Shown here one piece after another: positions 46,840-57,517 of a stretch of 64,000 nt of DNA; within the stretch, counting starts at the first letter, position 1, and every line of letters starts with the position of its first letter. The stretch is from positions 457,001 through 521,000 of the forward strand of contig JBAJFG010000567.1 of assembly GCA_037903475.1 (NCBI GenBank). Reading direction: 5' to 3'. The notes below the pieces were generated by a model. The model made no database searches, had not been told where the DNA came from, and saw nothing but the letters and a program-made list of their open reading frames with translations. A program made the position numbers and the translations under genes. This stretch comes from Ancylostoma caninum. Its lineage: Eukaryota > Nematoda > Chromadorea > Rhabditida > Ancylostomatidae.

Positions 46840-47270
<431 letters not shown>

Positions 47271-47430
47271 AAAATCTCAAACATGTGTATATCTATAACT
47301 GCTGCCCTTGACACCAGGAATATTATTTGATTGCAAAAAAATCCCCAAAAAATGTTTCTATGAGACTTACGGAACTTCGGTTCGTCTGTTAATGTTAGGA
47401 TATGAGTTTTAGGGTCATATATGCATTGTC

Positions 47431-47662
47431 GTTGTCAACACGGAACGTCTGCAGCAGCACGACCACGGCAGAGGCCGCCGCGCAGTCGCGGCGCAACACC
47501 GCCACGAGGCTGTTGCGGGCGGCGTGGCGGGCATTTTGCCAGCCTTAGCAGCCGGCTGATCTATCGATTGCTTCATTGCGGCCGGATTTCCGCCGTTTTT
47601 GTTCATTTTTCTCAAGGTTTTTTTACATTTTCTTCCCTGTCTCGTTGATTTTTCATCTTTTC
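47431..47662 (+). repeat. GC-rich dispersed repeat, copy A
   Basis: ACGTCTGCAGCAGCACGA, GGCTGTTGCGGGCGGCGTGG, TTTTTGTTCATTTTTCTCA and TCTCGTTGATTTTT follow one another; the same series is found reverse-complemented at 49890-50180. No coding frame is shared between the copies. Confidence 0.75.
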
Positions 47663-48840
47663 CAGGCCAGAAGGAATGAAGAACGATGACAACTTTTACT
47701 TTTTGACTTTTTACAGCTCCTTGTGTGATATCTTGTATATACATTGTTTTCAAAATTTGACATAGCATTGGAATGTCACTGTTGGTGATCTTTAAAACTT
47801 ATTTCTTTTGCATTCGCCGGAATTCAACATAATCGGCATAGCTGCACCAGAAATTTTCTGTATGGAACTGTTTTATAGGACAACAAATCCATTTCTCAGT
47901 GCCGTGTTCATTCTTATAGAGAATGGAATTTTTAATGGGTTAGAAGTGAGTCATCCCACCGAAGACATAGTCTAAGCGATTGAAGACAATCGCTTAGACT
48001 ATGCCTTCGGTGGGATGAAGTCGAATGGAGGTGAATTGAAATTTCTATGCGTATTTGTGCTTTGGATCGTGACTTGAAACCAGCAAACATGCATAAATAA
48101 ACATGAATGAGTTGCACTATGAAGTGATGTTAGCTCAACATCCCTTCTGGTTTGGAATCCTCTTATATAAATCATGGTAGTGCAACAAAATTTTCTAGAG
48201 AGCAGGCATAGGGAGAATAGCACGTGATCGCATGATTTAGTCGTGAGGCTCGATTATAGACCGTGGCTCGCGAGAATGCGCAGCTGACGGGGCATTCGAC
48301 CGATGTTTCGACATAGGTGCATAGACGTGGTGGAAGTCGCGTGCATTCGGGATTTCGCGGCGGGACCAGCGGCTAGCGGTCTCGAGCCCTCCGGGAGAGA
48401 CAGTGTTTACAACGATTTGACGATGCATTGCAGCAATGTGCGGAGCAGAGTAGCCCCTCTGATGGAACTTTGTCAGTAACTGCACTCAATCTTGGAACGC
48501 TGGACGTGAATCACTTCGAAGGATGAGTAGAGGCCGTAGCGATACGATTCACTCGGTTTCCTCATATAGGATGTGCTCTTTGCGCAGCTCTCATTATTGA
48601 GGTCCCATGGGGATAATGCAGATTGAGGATCTCTGTTCTTAAGGAAGGCAGTACAATCAAATACACAGGATGAACGAACGAAAAACACGTCCTTATAAGC
48701 TGTTGTGACATTTTTTGGAACCAGTTGTGCAATTGATCAAACTTTCTAAGTATTTTCTAGCTTTCTTATATTTTTTTCAAAATTTACAAAGAGTGCGGAT
48801 GCACTGATGACGGATTGATGTGCCGGAGGCTCGTATTTCA
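47663..48840. other. Noncoding apart from one palindrome
   Basis: No gene recognised. A strong hairpin lies at 47951-48018. Confidence 0.45.
47951..48018. repeat. Near-perfect 32-bp-arm hairpin
   Basis: TCATCCCACCGAAGACATAG... pairs with ...CTATGCCTTCGGTGGGATGA; 32-base arms, one mismatch, AAGA loop. The size resembles a pre-miRNA stem but perfect pairing and lack of context favour a palindromic MITE. Confidence 0.9.
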
Positions 48841-48849
48841 CAAAAACAT

Positions 48850-49330
48850 CAAGATGGGTGTCCACCGATCGAGAAAGCGTGGCCCAATAGTGGAGAAAAC
48901 GGCAGGATACGGGTCCATCGATGGAGACTGGGTCCGCAAGAGCCCATTAGTGTGGAAATGCCAGGAAACGAGTCCACGGATGGGGATTGGGTCCGCCGTG
49001 GCCCAATAGTGGGGAAAATGCCAGGATACATGTCCACGGATGGAGAATGGATCCGCAGGGGGCCCAATATTGGGGAAAGCGCTGGTACACGGGTCCCACC
49101 GATGGATTGGTCTGCCCTGGCCCAATAGTGGGGAAAGCGCCTGGATACGGGTGCACGGAAAGTGAGTGAGTCCGCATGGTTCTCATTTGTGGGAAAAGTG
49201 CCAGGATACATGTCCACGGATGGAGAATGGATCCGCAGGGGGCCCAATATTGGGGAAAGCGCTGGTACACGGGTCCCACCGATGGATTGGGTCCGCCGTG
49301 GCCCAGTAGTGGGGAAAACATCAAGATGCA
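48850..49330 (-). repeat. 60-bp minisatellite, about 8 units
   Basis: CCAGGATACATGTCCACGGA and GGCCCAATAGTGGGGAAA recur every 60 bases. It is the reverse-oriented relative of 23090-23990. A 90-base block at 49021-49110 is repeated identically at 49201-49290, 180 bases (three units) away. Confidence 0.92.
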
Positions 49331-49846
49331 CGTCTACCGCTGGAGTAGGGGCACGCTACGCACTCACTTGTGTCTCAGTCGACCCCCCCCCCCCCTCTTC
49401 TTCCTCCCTGTACAGAAGCTCATCAGATGGACTATCTCAGCAACGTGAAGCTCATTTCATCAGCTCGAATCATTCCAGGTGATTATTCGCACGGCATTAG
49501 TTACACTGTGTTGTTCACAAGTACTAAAGCCATGTGAAAGATACTCCTGCGCAGATTTGAAAGTGGCCGCTCATAACGGGTCCATAGGCATGTAAGAAAT
49601 ATAACAAAAAAATATGCAGTATCATTGCATCGGAAATTAGCTTTACATGTAGGTGCGTGATTAAAAATTTGCAAGCAACGCTAGGATCGCGAGAAGACTC
49701 GACGCCTGACGAGGCGGCCAGGCCCATAGAATGAAAGCAACTCATAAGAAGGATTTTGTATTTAAGCTCATTTAATGATTAGTTCTGCTTATTTGCTGAT
49801 TTCCCAAGCATTTCGCACGTGTCATGCTTTTGCACATACATCAAGA

Positions 49847-50180
49847 GGCTGCCCCACCCCACTCTCTAGCGTCCCGAAGGGGCGCTAGTGGATAAAAAAT
49901 CAACGAAACAGAAAAGAAAATGTGAAAAATTCTAAGAAAAACGAACAAAAACAGAGGAAATCGGCGGCAAAAAATCAACGAGACAGAAAAGAAAATGTGA
50001 AAAGCTCTAAGAAAAACGAACAAAAACAGAGGAAATAAAGGGCCGGCGGCAATGGAGTAATCGATAAATCAGCAGGCTGGAAAGGCTGGCAAAACGCCCG
50101 CCACGCCGCCCGCAACAGCCTCGCAGCAGTGTTGCGCCGCAGCTGTGCTGCTGCAGACGTTTGTTCCGTGGTGACAAACA
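49847..50180 (-). repeat. GC-rich dispersed repeat, copy B, with terminal hairpin
   Basis: Inverted relative of 47431-47662. It contains a tandem duplication of a ~90-base block (AAAAATCAACGAAACAGAAA at 49894 and 49973). Its end carries GGCTGCCCCACCCC and CTAGCGTCCCGAAGGGGCGCTAG, a 10-bp-arm hairpin that also ends the element at 22921-22964. Confidence 0.7.
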
Positions 50181-50679
50181 CTATACACAAAGGCTGCAAT
50201 TCATAGGTACTTGATTTTCACCGAACCTTGACTCTCAGGGATTGAGAATCATATGCAGACGCTTGAACAATAGAATGTTTGCTATAGCTCCTACAGTAAG
50301 TGAAAATGAGGGGAAGGAATCGTGCAGCAATGGTGTGTTTTTGGCAGAGGAGCTCGGGCTGCTTACAATACGTAGGGCTTTCCACATTATATAAGAGAAC
50401 ACAGGGACTGTGTACTGTGTGCAACTACAAAAGATGCGTAGATTACCCCGTTGCATCGCGTGGATCGCTTCCCCCCACACCGAACACAAGGATTGCCATG
50501 AACGCAGGTCAGTACGGCATGTATAGCATGGATAAAATAACCATCACTTCGCAAATAATCGTGACCAAACCCATGAGTCTTGCTAGCGTCTGGCCTGGGT
50601 CACAGATGCAACAACACCTGTGTTCCATCGCACTTGTGTCCAACATGTGCATCTAATACAAATTAACGTACATCCAGGG
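50181..50679. other. Noncoding, nothing recognised
   Basis: An open frame at 50300-50656 shows no domain and no splice context. Confidence 0.4.
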
Positions 50680-50815
50680 CCCGTATGCGTGAACATCACC
50701 GCTGGGGAGGAGAGGGGATGCGCATCTCCAGGGAAGCGATCTCCTCCCCTCCCCAGCAGGGCTCCCTGCTAGGCATGAAACTTTTCGAGGGGAGGGGATG
50801 CATTCCTTGCGCGTG
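50680..50815. repeat. GC-rich structured repeat with multiple short stems
   Basis: GCTGGGGAGGAGAGGGGATG and CTCCTCCCCTCCCCAGCAGG can pair; GAGGGGAGGGGATGC follows. Related words occur at 56215-56390 (CCCCTGCGGGGATG, CCCGCTGGGGATC). Confidence 0.55.
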
Positions 50816-50863
50816 CTGCTAGCGCGGTCTGTGATCACGTCCTTTGTATTGAGACACCGTGTA

Positions 50864-51027
50864 CAGGGTGTTTTTCCGGGAGTAAAAACGGTGCAATTGC
50901 GGACCCAGCACAAAGGCTACGTGCGAATTGCTGGAACCTCCGCTCTCACGTGGTCTTTCGACTGAGAATTTGATCTATTGGAATGGATCAGATCGCGCGC
51001 GATGTTTACTCCCGGAAAAACACACTG
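50864..51027. mobile_element. 164-bp MITE with CAGGGTG ends
   Basis: CAGGGTGTTTTTCCGGGAGT and its complement ACTCCCGGAAAAACACACTG pair over 23 bases. TA precedes the left end. The ends suggest a Tc1/mariner-superfamily source. Confidence 0.8.
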
Positions 51028-51044
51028 TGTAGTCTGTCCGAAAC

Positions 51045-51240
51045 GACGAGTCCGCCCACGCACGCGGGGATCGAGAAGCCGCCACGTTTGCCAGCGCTCC
51101 ACGTCATCATCCCTGATCTGCGTATCACGTCTCATCGTTATCTTCATGGTATTCCCCAATGATTTGGCTGTAACGTGGAAGACGTGGCAGCCAACAGCAT
51201 CCGTCCCAGTTCGATCCCCGCGTGCGTGGGCGGACTCGTC
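51045..51240. mobile_element. 196-bp inverted-repeat element with perfect 30-bp ends
   Basis: GACGAGTCCGCCCACGCACG... at 51045-51074 is exactly complementary to 51211-51240. It starts 18 bases after the end of the previous MITE, so the two may be nested or adjacent insertions. Confidence 0.85.
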
Positions 51241-53393
51241 TACACACTATAAAAATGCTGCTGAGGCAGGAATAGTTTGATTTTCAAAGCATAAGAGTTC
51301 ATTTTCCTTCATTCCCGAACATTTTCGGCTGGTTCACTTGATTGTTGAAAGCGATGCTTGTGACTCTACTCCCTTGCTTCCGCCGATTTCTTTCTCGGAC
51401 AGATACAGTCTATTACTCAGACATTCGCTCAGCTCTAGGCTCGGCCTTGAGCAGCACTAGCTTTATGGCTTTTCGAGAAGAGCTCCTAATTTGAGAGTTC
51501 TTTATCATCACCAATAGAATTCCGGTCATATAGTATTCATATAATATCAGCAATTGTGTCGGGTCTTGGGCAGATATTGCTGCTAATGTGGGGCGACAGT
51601 GCTGTCATAGTGGGCCGACAGTGCTGCCCCAACTGAAATTTTCTGATGGTCAAATGGTCGAAAAATTCATGAAAAATTTATTACCAACAAAAATACAGAT
51701 TCGATCAGAATACACACTAAAACGAATAATAAGCATGCTTAAAGCGCCGTTAAGCTCCAGTAACGTCAGAAAAAACAGTTTTTCATAAAAATCCTAAAAA
51801 TGCTCTAACAGCAAAAATATCAAGAAATACACATCAAACTGGGTGTGTTGGGCCAGACTAACCAAAATCTGCAATGAAATCCAATTCTGTCGATGCCCAA
51901 GACACCCAAAAAAAAACAACTTTAGAATTCAGGATGAAGGTAGGAAATTTTGGGCAAAAAAGAAGTGAAATGAAGAAAACATTCACGATCTCGTTACAAT
52001 GAAAAAGCACAAAATTTCCTAAAAACGTAAAGTACATACAATTATCAAGCGTAATCAATATCTTCAACAGTTCGGACAAGATTAGGAAATTTTGGGCTTG
52101 AATTAAGTTAAACTGTAATCTCGGCACAAAAAAGGCCCAAGATCCCCTAAAGCATAAAACTAAATATGTACAAATTTTACGAATAATCAATATCTTCTAA
52201 GATCAATCGAGTAGAGCGACCAGTAAATAAAATAATGACCGGTAAGTGAGTAAACAGTGAGGTATGTGCGATGACAAAAATTACAAAAAAATAGCGCACT
52301 TGCACTCCTCACAACAAGTTTATCGCTCTCGTAAATTCTAAAAAACTTCCTTCTAGAAAACTTCCTACTCAGACAAAAAGTGCACCTGTGCTGAAAATCC
52401 AACAGAAGGCAAAAAGTTGAGGCAAAAATCCAAACATTCAGGCAAAGCACTCGCGTTTTCGGCACCAGTATCGAAAGAAGTGAGGATTTTGTCGGAATGA
52501 CTGAGGGTAGAGGAAAAAGTGAGGTCAGAGATGGGTGGCACAAGGTTGAGGAGTGGTAGTCGTCGGAATTAGTCACTTTCGGGAATTAGCGGGGCGTGGC
52601 AAGCAGGTAGTTCAGGCTAAGGAGGTGAGAGCGGCACCGGGATAGCGAAATGGAGGCAAATTTAAAAATACGGCGAAACACGACAAATCCGAGAAGAGGG
52701 CGACGGGTATCAATTCCTAGAGTGATGAAAACGAGACAAGACCGTTTAAACGACAAATCCGGGTAAATCGGCCTAGGTATAACGTCCCAGGAAATAGGAA
52801 AAAAGCGACGGAACCCTGCGTAATGGTGGAGATCTTGAATCAGTTCCAGAGACAGGTAGAAAGATCGAAAAATCAATTCAGATTGGTGAGTGAAGGCAGC
52901 AACGTCGGAGAAATGTTAGAAATCAAAGATGGAGCAGTAGAATAAAAACGACACGTCCGGGATGTGAGATCAGCTGGAGTCAGTGAAAAAAACCCAGCAG
53001 AAAATCTTAGGTAGATTTTGCAACGTTTTTGATGGGTCGAAATTCAAGTTATAGTAAAAAAAAATCAGATTCAATCCATGGTTCGAGTCAAGGACAAAAA
53101 AGTCAGAGCCAATCCATGTTTTGAAGCTCAAAAATCATTCCAAAAGAAAAAAATTCTCTTCAAGTGTGAGTCCAATCAGAAAAAATTATGGGGGAGACTT
53201 CGAGATCGGGAAACAAACAGAAACGAATAAAGGCAATAAAATTAGCAAAAGGAAGTAGCTGACCGACAGAAAACCAAGTAAGGCATACGAACTTCCGGGC
53301 TACAGTCCTTCAATCACGGAATTGAAAAAGTTCTGTTTGCTTCCCTCTCTCTCCATCGTCCACTAATCACTAATTTCTTCACTTGAGATGGCA
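51241..53393. other. Noncoding, purine-rich on the plus strand
   Basis: From about 51840 the plus strand is rich in A and G with many AAAAA runs. Minus-strand open frames (51858-52190, 52187-52576, 52586-52876) are long for the base composition but read as phenylalanine/leucine/serine-rich low-complexity sequence. No splice-supported exon was found. Confidence 0.4.
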
Positions 53394-54632
53394 TCAATCT
53401 GGAAATAAAAAAATTTGGAAGCTCTCACATAGCTACTAGGTCAAAACCTAACTTACCTTTTCTTGGCCGCGTGCTGGGATGGAGAAGCGGAGAGCAGATC
53501 TCAAAATTTTGAGAAAAGGTGATAATAGAATAAAAAGTAGACTCACTGATTTAGGACGTAGTCTCTCATCTACCAGAATGGACTGGCGAATGTCGGCCTT
53601 GCAAGTAGGACTCGAATCGGTTTCTAGTGCTTGTAAAAATCCTCTATACTCACATGGCTCTGGCAATTGCGGCCCCGCATTCGTGTGTCCACCTCACACG
53701 ACAGTCCCTACGGTACTGGAGAGCTGACGACCTTGACGCGTTATCTGGGCCCAGCCCCAACCTAAATCTGAAGTTATGATCTACTAGAAGCAAGTAGATG
53801 TACTGCAGTCTCGGCAGCGTTGTTTCAACACCCTGACCACGCACGTTCGCAGCAACGAGTTCGTCCAATTTCAAATGCCTAGTGAAATAAGAAGTTTCGT
53901 GTGATCCAGGACGACTGAATGAATGATTGCAAAAACTAACAAATTTCCCCTCAAATCAAGCTGGAGATTAGGGAATTTTGCGGCAAGCAATTTCCAGGGA
54001 TTGCGAAAGAGATTTCTGCGAAAACAGACTATTTCACCGAATCCGCGGAGAATCGAATGCGATCCAAATCAGAATCCTCCATCCCTCGAAATTCAATGAC
54101 TGCTAAGTAGATGTGGGTCAGCTGCGCACACGAGAAGTTGAATGCAAAGACGAAAAGTAATCGTGATGCATCATCCGCACACTTCTTCCTTTTAAAACAA
54201 AATGGGCGATTGCGCATTTCAAAAATAAAAACATGCAATCGCCTGTGCCAAAGTGAATGAGAAGAATTCACACAGTTAAGCGAATATCAAGAAAAAAATC
54301 CTATAGAAAAAGTTCTCCTAAAAAAGTTTGGTATGGTTCCATCATTGAACGACATGGAATAAGAATGCGGATGATAAGGATGATGATGGAAACAGAGATG
54401 GATGAGATGGAAGAGCAAAGGTTGGAACCCGAATCAAACAAAAACTTCCAAAAAAGTCGGAGTTCACTGTTTTCTTTGAAGTTGAGGTTTCAAAAAGAAA
54501 CCCACTTCGACATTTCGGTAGACCCACATGTTGCTGATGATGTCCAGCGCCCTCGTCCTGTTGTCCACGTGCTCAATATCCAAGATCTTGACTTCCACCT
54601 CGCCAATATTCGCGCCGTCACACGATTGCCAC
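53394..54632 (-). CDS. 3' part of an unidentified gene, four exons including a 17-nt microexon
   Basis: In transcript order: 54632-54468 (acceptor TTTTCAG, donor GTGAAC), 53878-53654 (acceptor TTCACTAG, donor GTGAGT), 53473-53457 (17 bases, acceptor ATCCCAG, donor GTAAGT) and 53398-53394 (acceptor TATTTCCAG, ending TGA at 53396-53394). The frame runs through all joins. The reading, about 135 residues, includes SCDGANIGEVEVKILDIEHV, DIISNMWVYRNVEVGFFLKP, LKLDELVAANVRGQGVETTL, IYLLLVDHNFRFRLGLGPDN and YRRDCRVRWTHECGAAIARA and ends ITRPRKD. The first base belongs to a codon started upstream, so 5' exons are missing; they may lie beyond the purine-rich tract at 54720-55470. The composition is that of an ordinary globular protein. 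I do not recognise the family. The weakest element is the microexon and two-codon last exon; reading past the second exon's donor instead gives another frame. Confidence 0.5.
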
Positions 54633-54719
54633 CTGAAAAACCCCAAATTAGAATCCACATGAAAAATTCCCAAATTAGAACAATGCCAGCGGACGCGCAC
54701 ATGAAAACAATGAAGGATT

Positions 54720-55470
54720 GAGTAGGAAGCGACAGAAGATGAGAGAGAAGCGTTAGCAGAAAGAAGAAACGAAAAGGATTGAAGAAAATTGGTGAGCGAG
54801 GAGTTGCGCGCCAAAAAACAGTCACAGTAGAAAAAACAAGTGAAAGCGCCCGTAAAAACAGTGCAAAAGGAGAGAGGAAAAGAGGAAGGATGAAAGAGAG
54901 GTTGAAGAAGTGTAAAAGAATAGTGAAAGAATAAAAAGAATTGATGGGAGCGAATTTGCGCGGCGGGAATAGCAAAAATTTGCCATGAAACAGATGAGCG
55001 CGCTCTTAAAACAACCAAGGAAAGACTAGAGGAGAGGGAAAGGATGAGAGGAAGGCGAAAGGAGTGGAGGGAAACAAAGAAGATTAAAGAAAAACAGTGA
55101 GAGAGAAGTTGCACGCAAGTGCGGTACTCAAATTGCGACAAAACGAAAAAAACGCGCGCCGGGGAGAACCAAATTTCAATAAAACAGAAGAACGCGCGCG
55201 TGAAAACGACTAAAGAGAGAAGAGGAAGAGAGAGAGGATGAGAGAGAGAGGAGAGAAGAGAGTGAAGGAACAAAAAAGAATGAAAAAAAAACGTGAGGGA
55301 GAAGTTGCGCGCAAAGAAATAGTTAAAATGCAGAAAAACAAATTTAACTGCGCACAAAAACATTGAAAGAAGAAGAAGAAGGAGATAGAAAGAGAGAAAG
55401 AAGTGAAAAAGATGAGAGAGAACGGAAAAGAAACGAAAGAAACATTTTTGAAAATGTTTCTCGGCGCGCC
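54720..55470. repeat. Purine-rich degenerate tandem repeat
   Basis: GAGAGAAGAGG-type words alternate with GTGAG(C/G)GA(G/A)GAAGTTGCGCGC and AAAACA words about every 130-150 bases. The minus strand is one long open frame (54464-55621), rich in Phe, Leu and Ser, caused by the base bias. If the gene at 53394-54632 extends upstream, this is a pyrimidine-rich intron. Confidence 0.65.
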
Positions 55471-55867
55471 GCGCCGAAATTGCGTCATCGTGCTGGCGCG
55501 AAATTCGATCGATACCAAATCGATCTAAGTCCGGCAGCACAGTGGCAGCGGTGCTGTAAAAGATTTTGCCGTTTTTGAGTGCGCGGCAACTGTTCGGTAC
55601 TGCCACTAGACTTGGCAGCACTGTATATCATTTCCAGCACTGTCGAACTTGCGCCGAATGGGCGGCGCGATGGGCGGAACACCGAGACTAGTGCTGCTCG
55701 AATGTCTGAATATGTACAGAGGGCGCCTGATCTGACTTTGGCCACAATTACGACTCATCACGGTTTCGGCCAACTGATCTAATTTTTGCCCTATTTTGGT
55801 ATTATGTGGTGTGATTCTTTCCACTTTGATTTTTTCCAACTACCACTTTGTAAAATCTTTCTCCAGA

Positions 55868-56013
55868 CGCTTCCTGCGGACAAAGTCGTATTAGCAGACA
55901 AATTCGGACCGGGCGTCCTATGTGAGCTAATAGACCACACATCCGTGGCCTCAGCATCGAAACACCTTCTAATATTGCGTTTGAAAATGGAATGCACTGA
56001 TTGTGAAGTTTAA
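55868..56013 (+). CDS. Possible terminal exon of an unidentified gene
   Basis: After TTTCTCCAG at 55859-55867 the plus strand reads TLPADKVVLADKFGPGVLCE and LIDHTSVASASKHLLILRLK and stops at 56013. The composition is protein-like and the acceptor is good. No upstream exon in phase was found. The minus strand is open over the same stretch but reads less protein-like. Could be a fragment of a longer gene or a pseudogene. Confidence 0.3.
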
Positions 56014-57387
56014 ATTATAAAGTTAGGTTTAAATTGTAAAGTCCGGTTAGAAAGAAGAAACATACACTCAAGGGAGAAATAGTAGACACTAGAAAATGGA
56101 TGGAGCGCATGACGAATTGAAAAACTCTGAAGTTGGGTAAAGAGCCTTCGAAAAATTTGCAACTTCTGAGAAAATGGAGAATTTCCTATAAGAAACAGTT
56201 GATTGCTAAGAGTGATCCCTTCTCGAACCCCTACTCTTCGTAGGGGATGTACATCCCTTCCCCTCAGAGGATCCCCTCGCTTGCGTACGGGGATCGAGGG
56301 AGAGGATGTGCGCGAACCCCGCTGGGGATCGTTGCAATGCAATGATCTCATCCCCTGCGGGGATGCTCATGCACATGGGCCATTTTAATAAGCATGGACT
56401 ACACCGCTACTCCAATATGGTCCGAAAAAATGAGCCAATAGCCCGAATCCCAATATCACCAAACAGTAAACACTAGTCAGTTCGGACTGATAACAACACC
56501 CGGCGAAGTGAGCAGTGTAGTTCATTTTCCTCTTCATGGGGGTATGCATTTGCATCTGCCCCTTCTCACTATATTATTCGTAACTCCTCACGTACCAAGC
56601 ACGACTGTGAGCGTCTTCTTGTGTATGAAGGCATGATGTTCATTGATACACCAGTGCTGCTTCCAAGAGACTCTGATTTTCAGCAGAATGAAAGGTATCT
56701 AACACAAGCATATGATCTACACCATATACAACCATTAACGAAGGAAATCTCAGAATATAACGGTGCATGTGAGTATTAGCACTGATGCACTCATCGCTCA
56801 GCCTCAGGTTTTGCTCAGAGTTCGTGCGGGAGTCCCGCCTTTTTGGGTGACCACCGCTTGAGGGTGAGTGGCAGCCATCCAAGAATGAGAATTTCTGTAC
56901 CGCATCATCCCAATTTTATCCCGCAAGCTCCGCGGGAAACCCGATTTTGTCCCGAAATTGGTAGCAGTATCATGGTGCGTGAAACCTGGTTTTGCACAGG
57001 AGCTGAAGAACATGAGAAGGCAAAAATGCGCGTCGCGGTCCGGGGCACGGCATGCGCCCCGTGCGCCGAAACCGGCCCTCACTACTCAGAGACTTCATTC
57101 GGACGGCCCGCTCTACCATCCACCCGGCCGGCAATGCTAGAGGGGTTGTAGGTCGTATGGCGGGATTCTTCGGGTGGCACAATAGACAGGCCGAGTCTGA
57201 GGCGCACTACTACCACCCGATTACGGTCATGCGTCGCGGTTTGCCTAGATCTGCCTGATGGAGCAACTCGTCCACCGACCCTAGGTGGAAGAGATCGTAC
57301 AGAGTTACAGATACCTCTACGTAACAAACCCTTGAAATTAAGTTTCACTCCTAATGCGCTGCACTTTTATATACAATTTTGTAGGGT
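56014..57387. other. Noncoding with SINE-like and GC-rich repeats
   Basis: GC-rich stem-forming words occur at 56215-56390, related to 50680-50815. At 57060-57290 the minus strand shows GGCCGGGTGGATGGTAGAGC (tRNA box-A-like) and GACGAGTTGCTCCATCAGGC; the latter recurs on the plus strand at 62430. No gene recognised. Confidence 0.4.
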
Positions 57388-57472
57388 TTTAAGGGGGTAA
57401 AATGGAGTTGGGGGGGGGTCACTTGGTACTAGTCGATAATATGACCTGTCCTACACGTTTTGACTTGTTTGC
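57388..57472 (+). repeat. Left inverted flank of the tandem Helitron-like pair
   Basis: TTAAGGGGGTAAAATGGAG through TATGACCTGTCCTACACGTT is found reverse-complemented at 61996-62078. The two flanks enclose 4.5 kb that includes both tandem elements. Confidence 0.85.
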
Positions 57473-57517
57473 ATTTTAGGTTACTACTATCATACTTTGT
57501 ATATCATACTTTGTATA

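Noticed and set aside
54464..55621. 385-codon minus-strand frame
   Set aside because: Only its last 165 bases look protein-like and have splice sites. The rest is low-complexity from a purine-rich plus strand.
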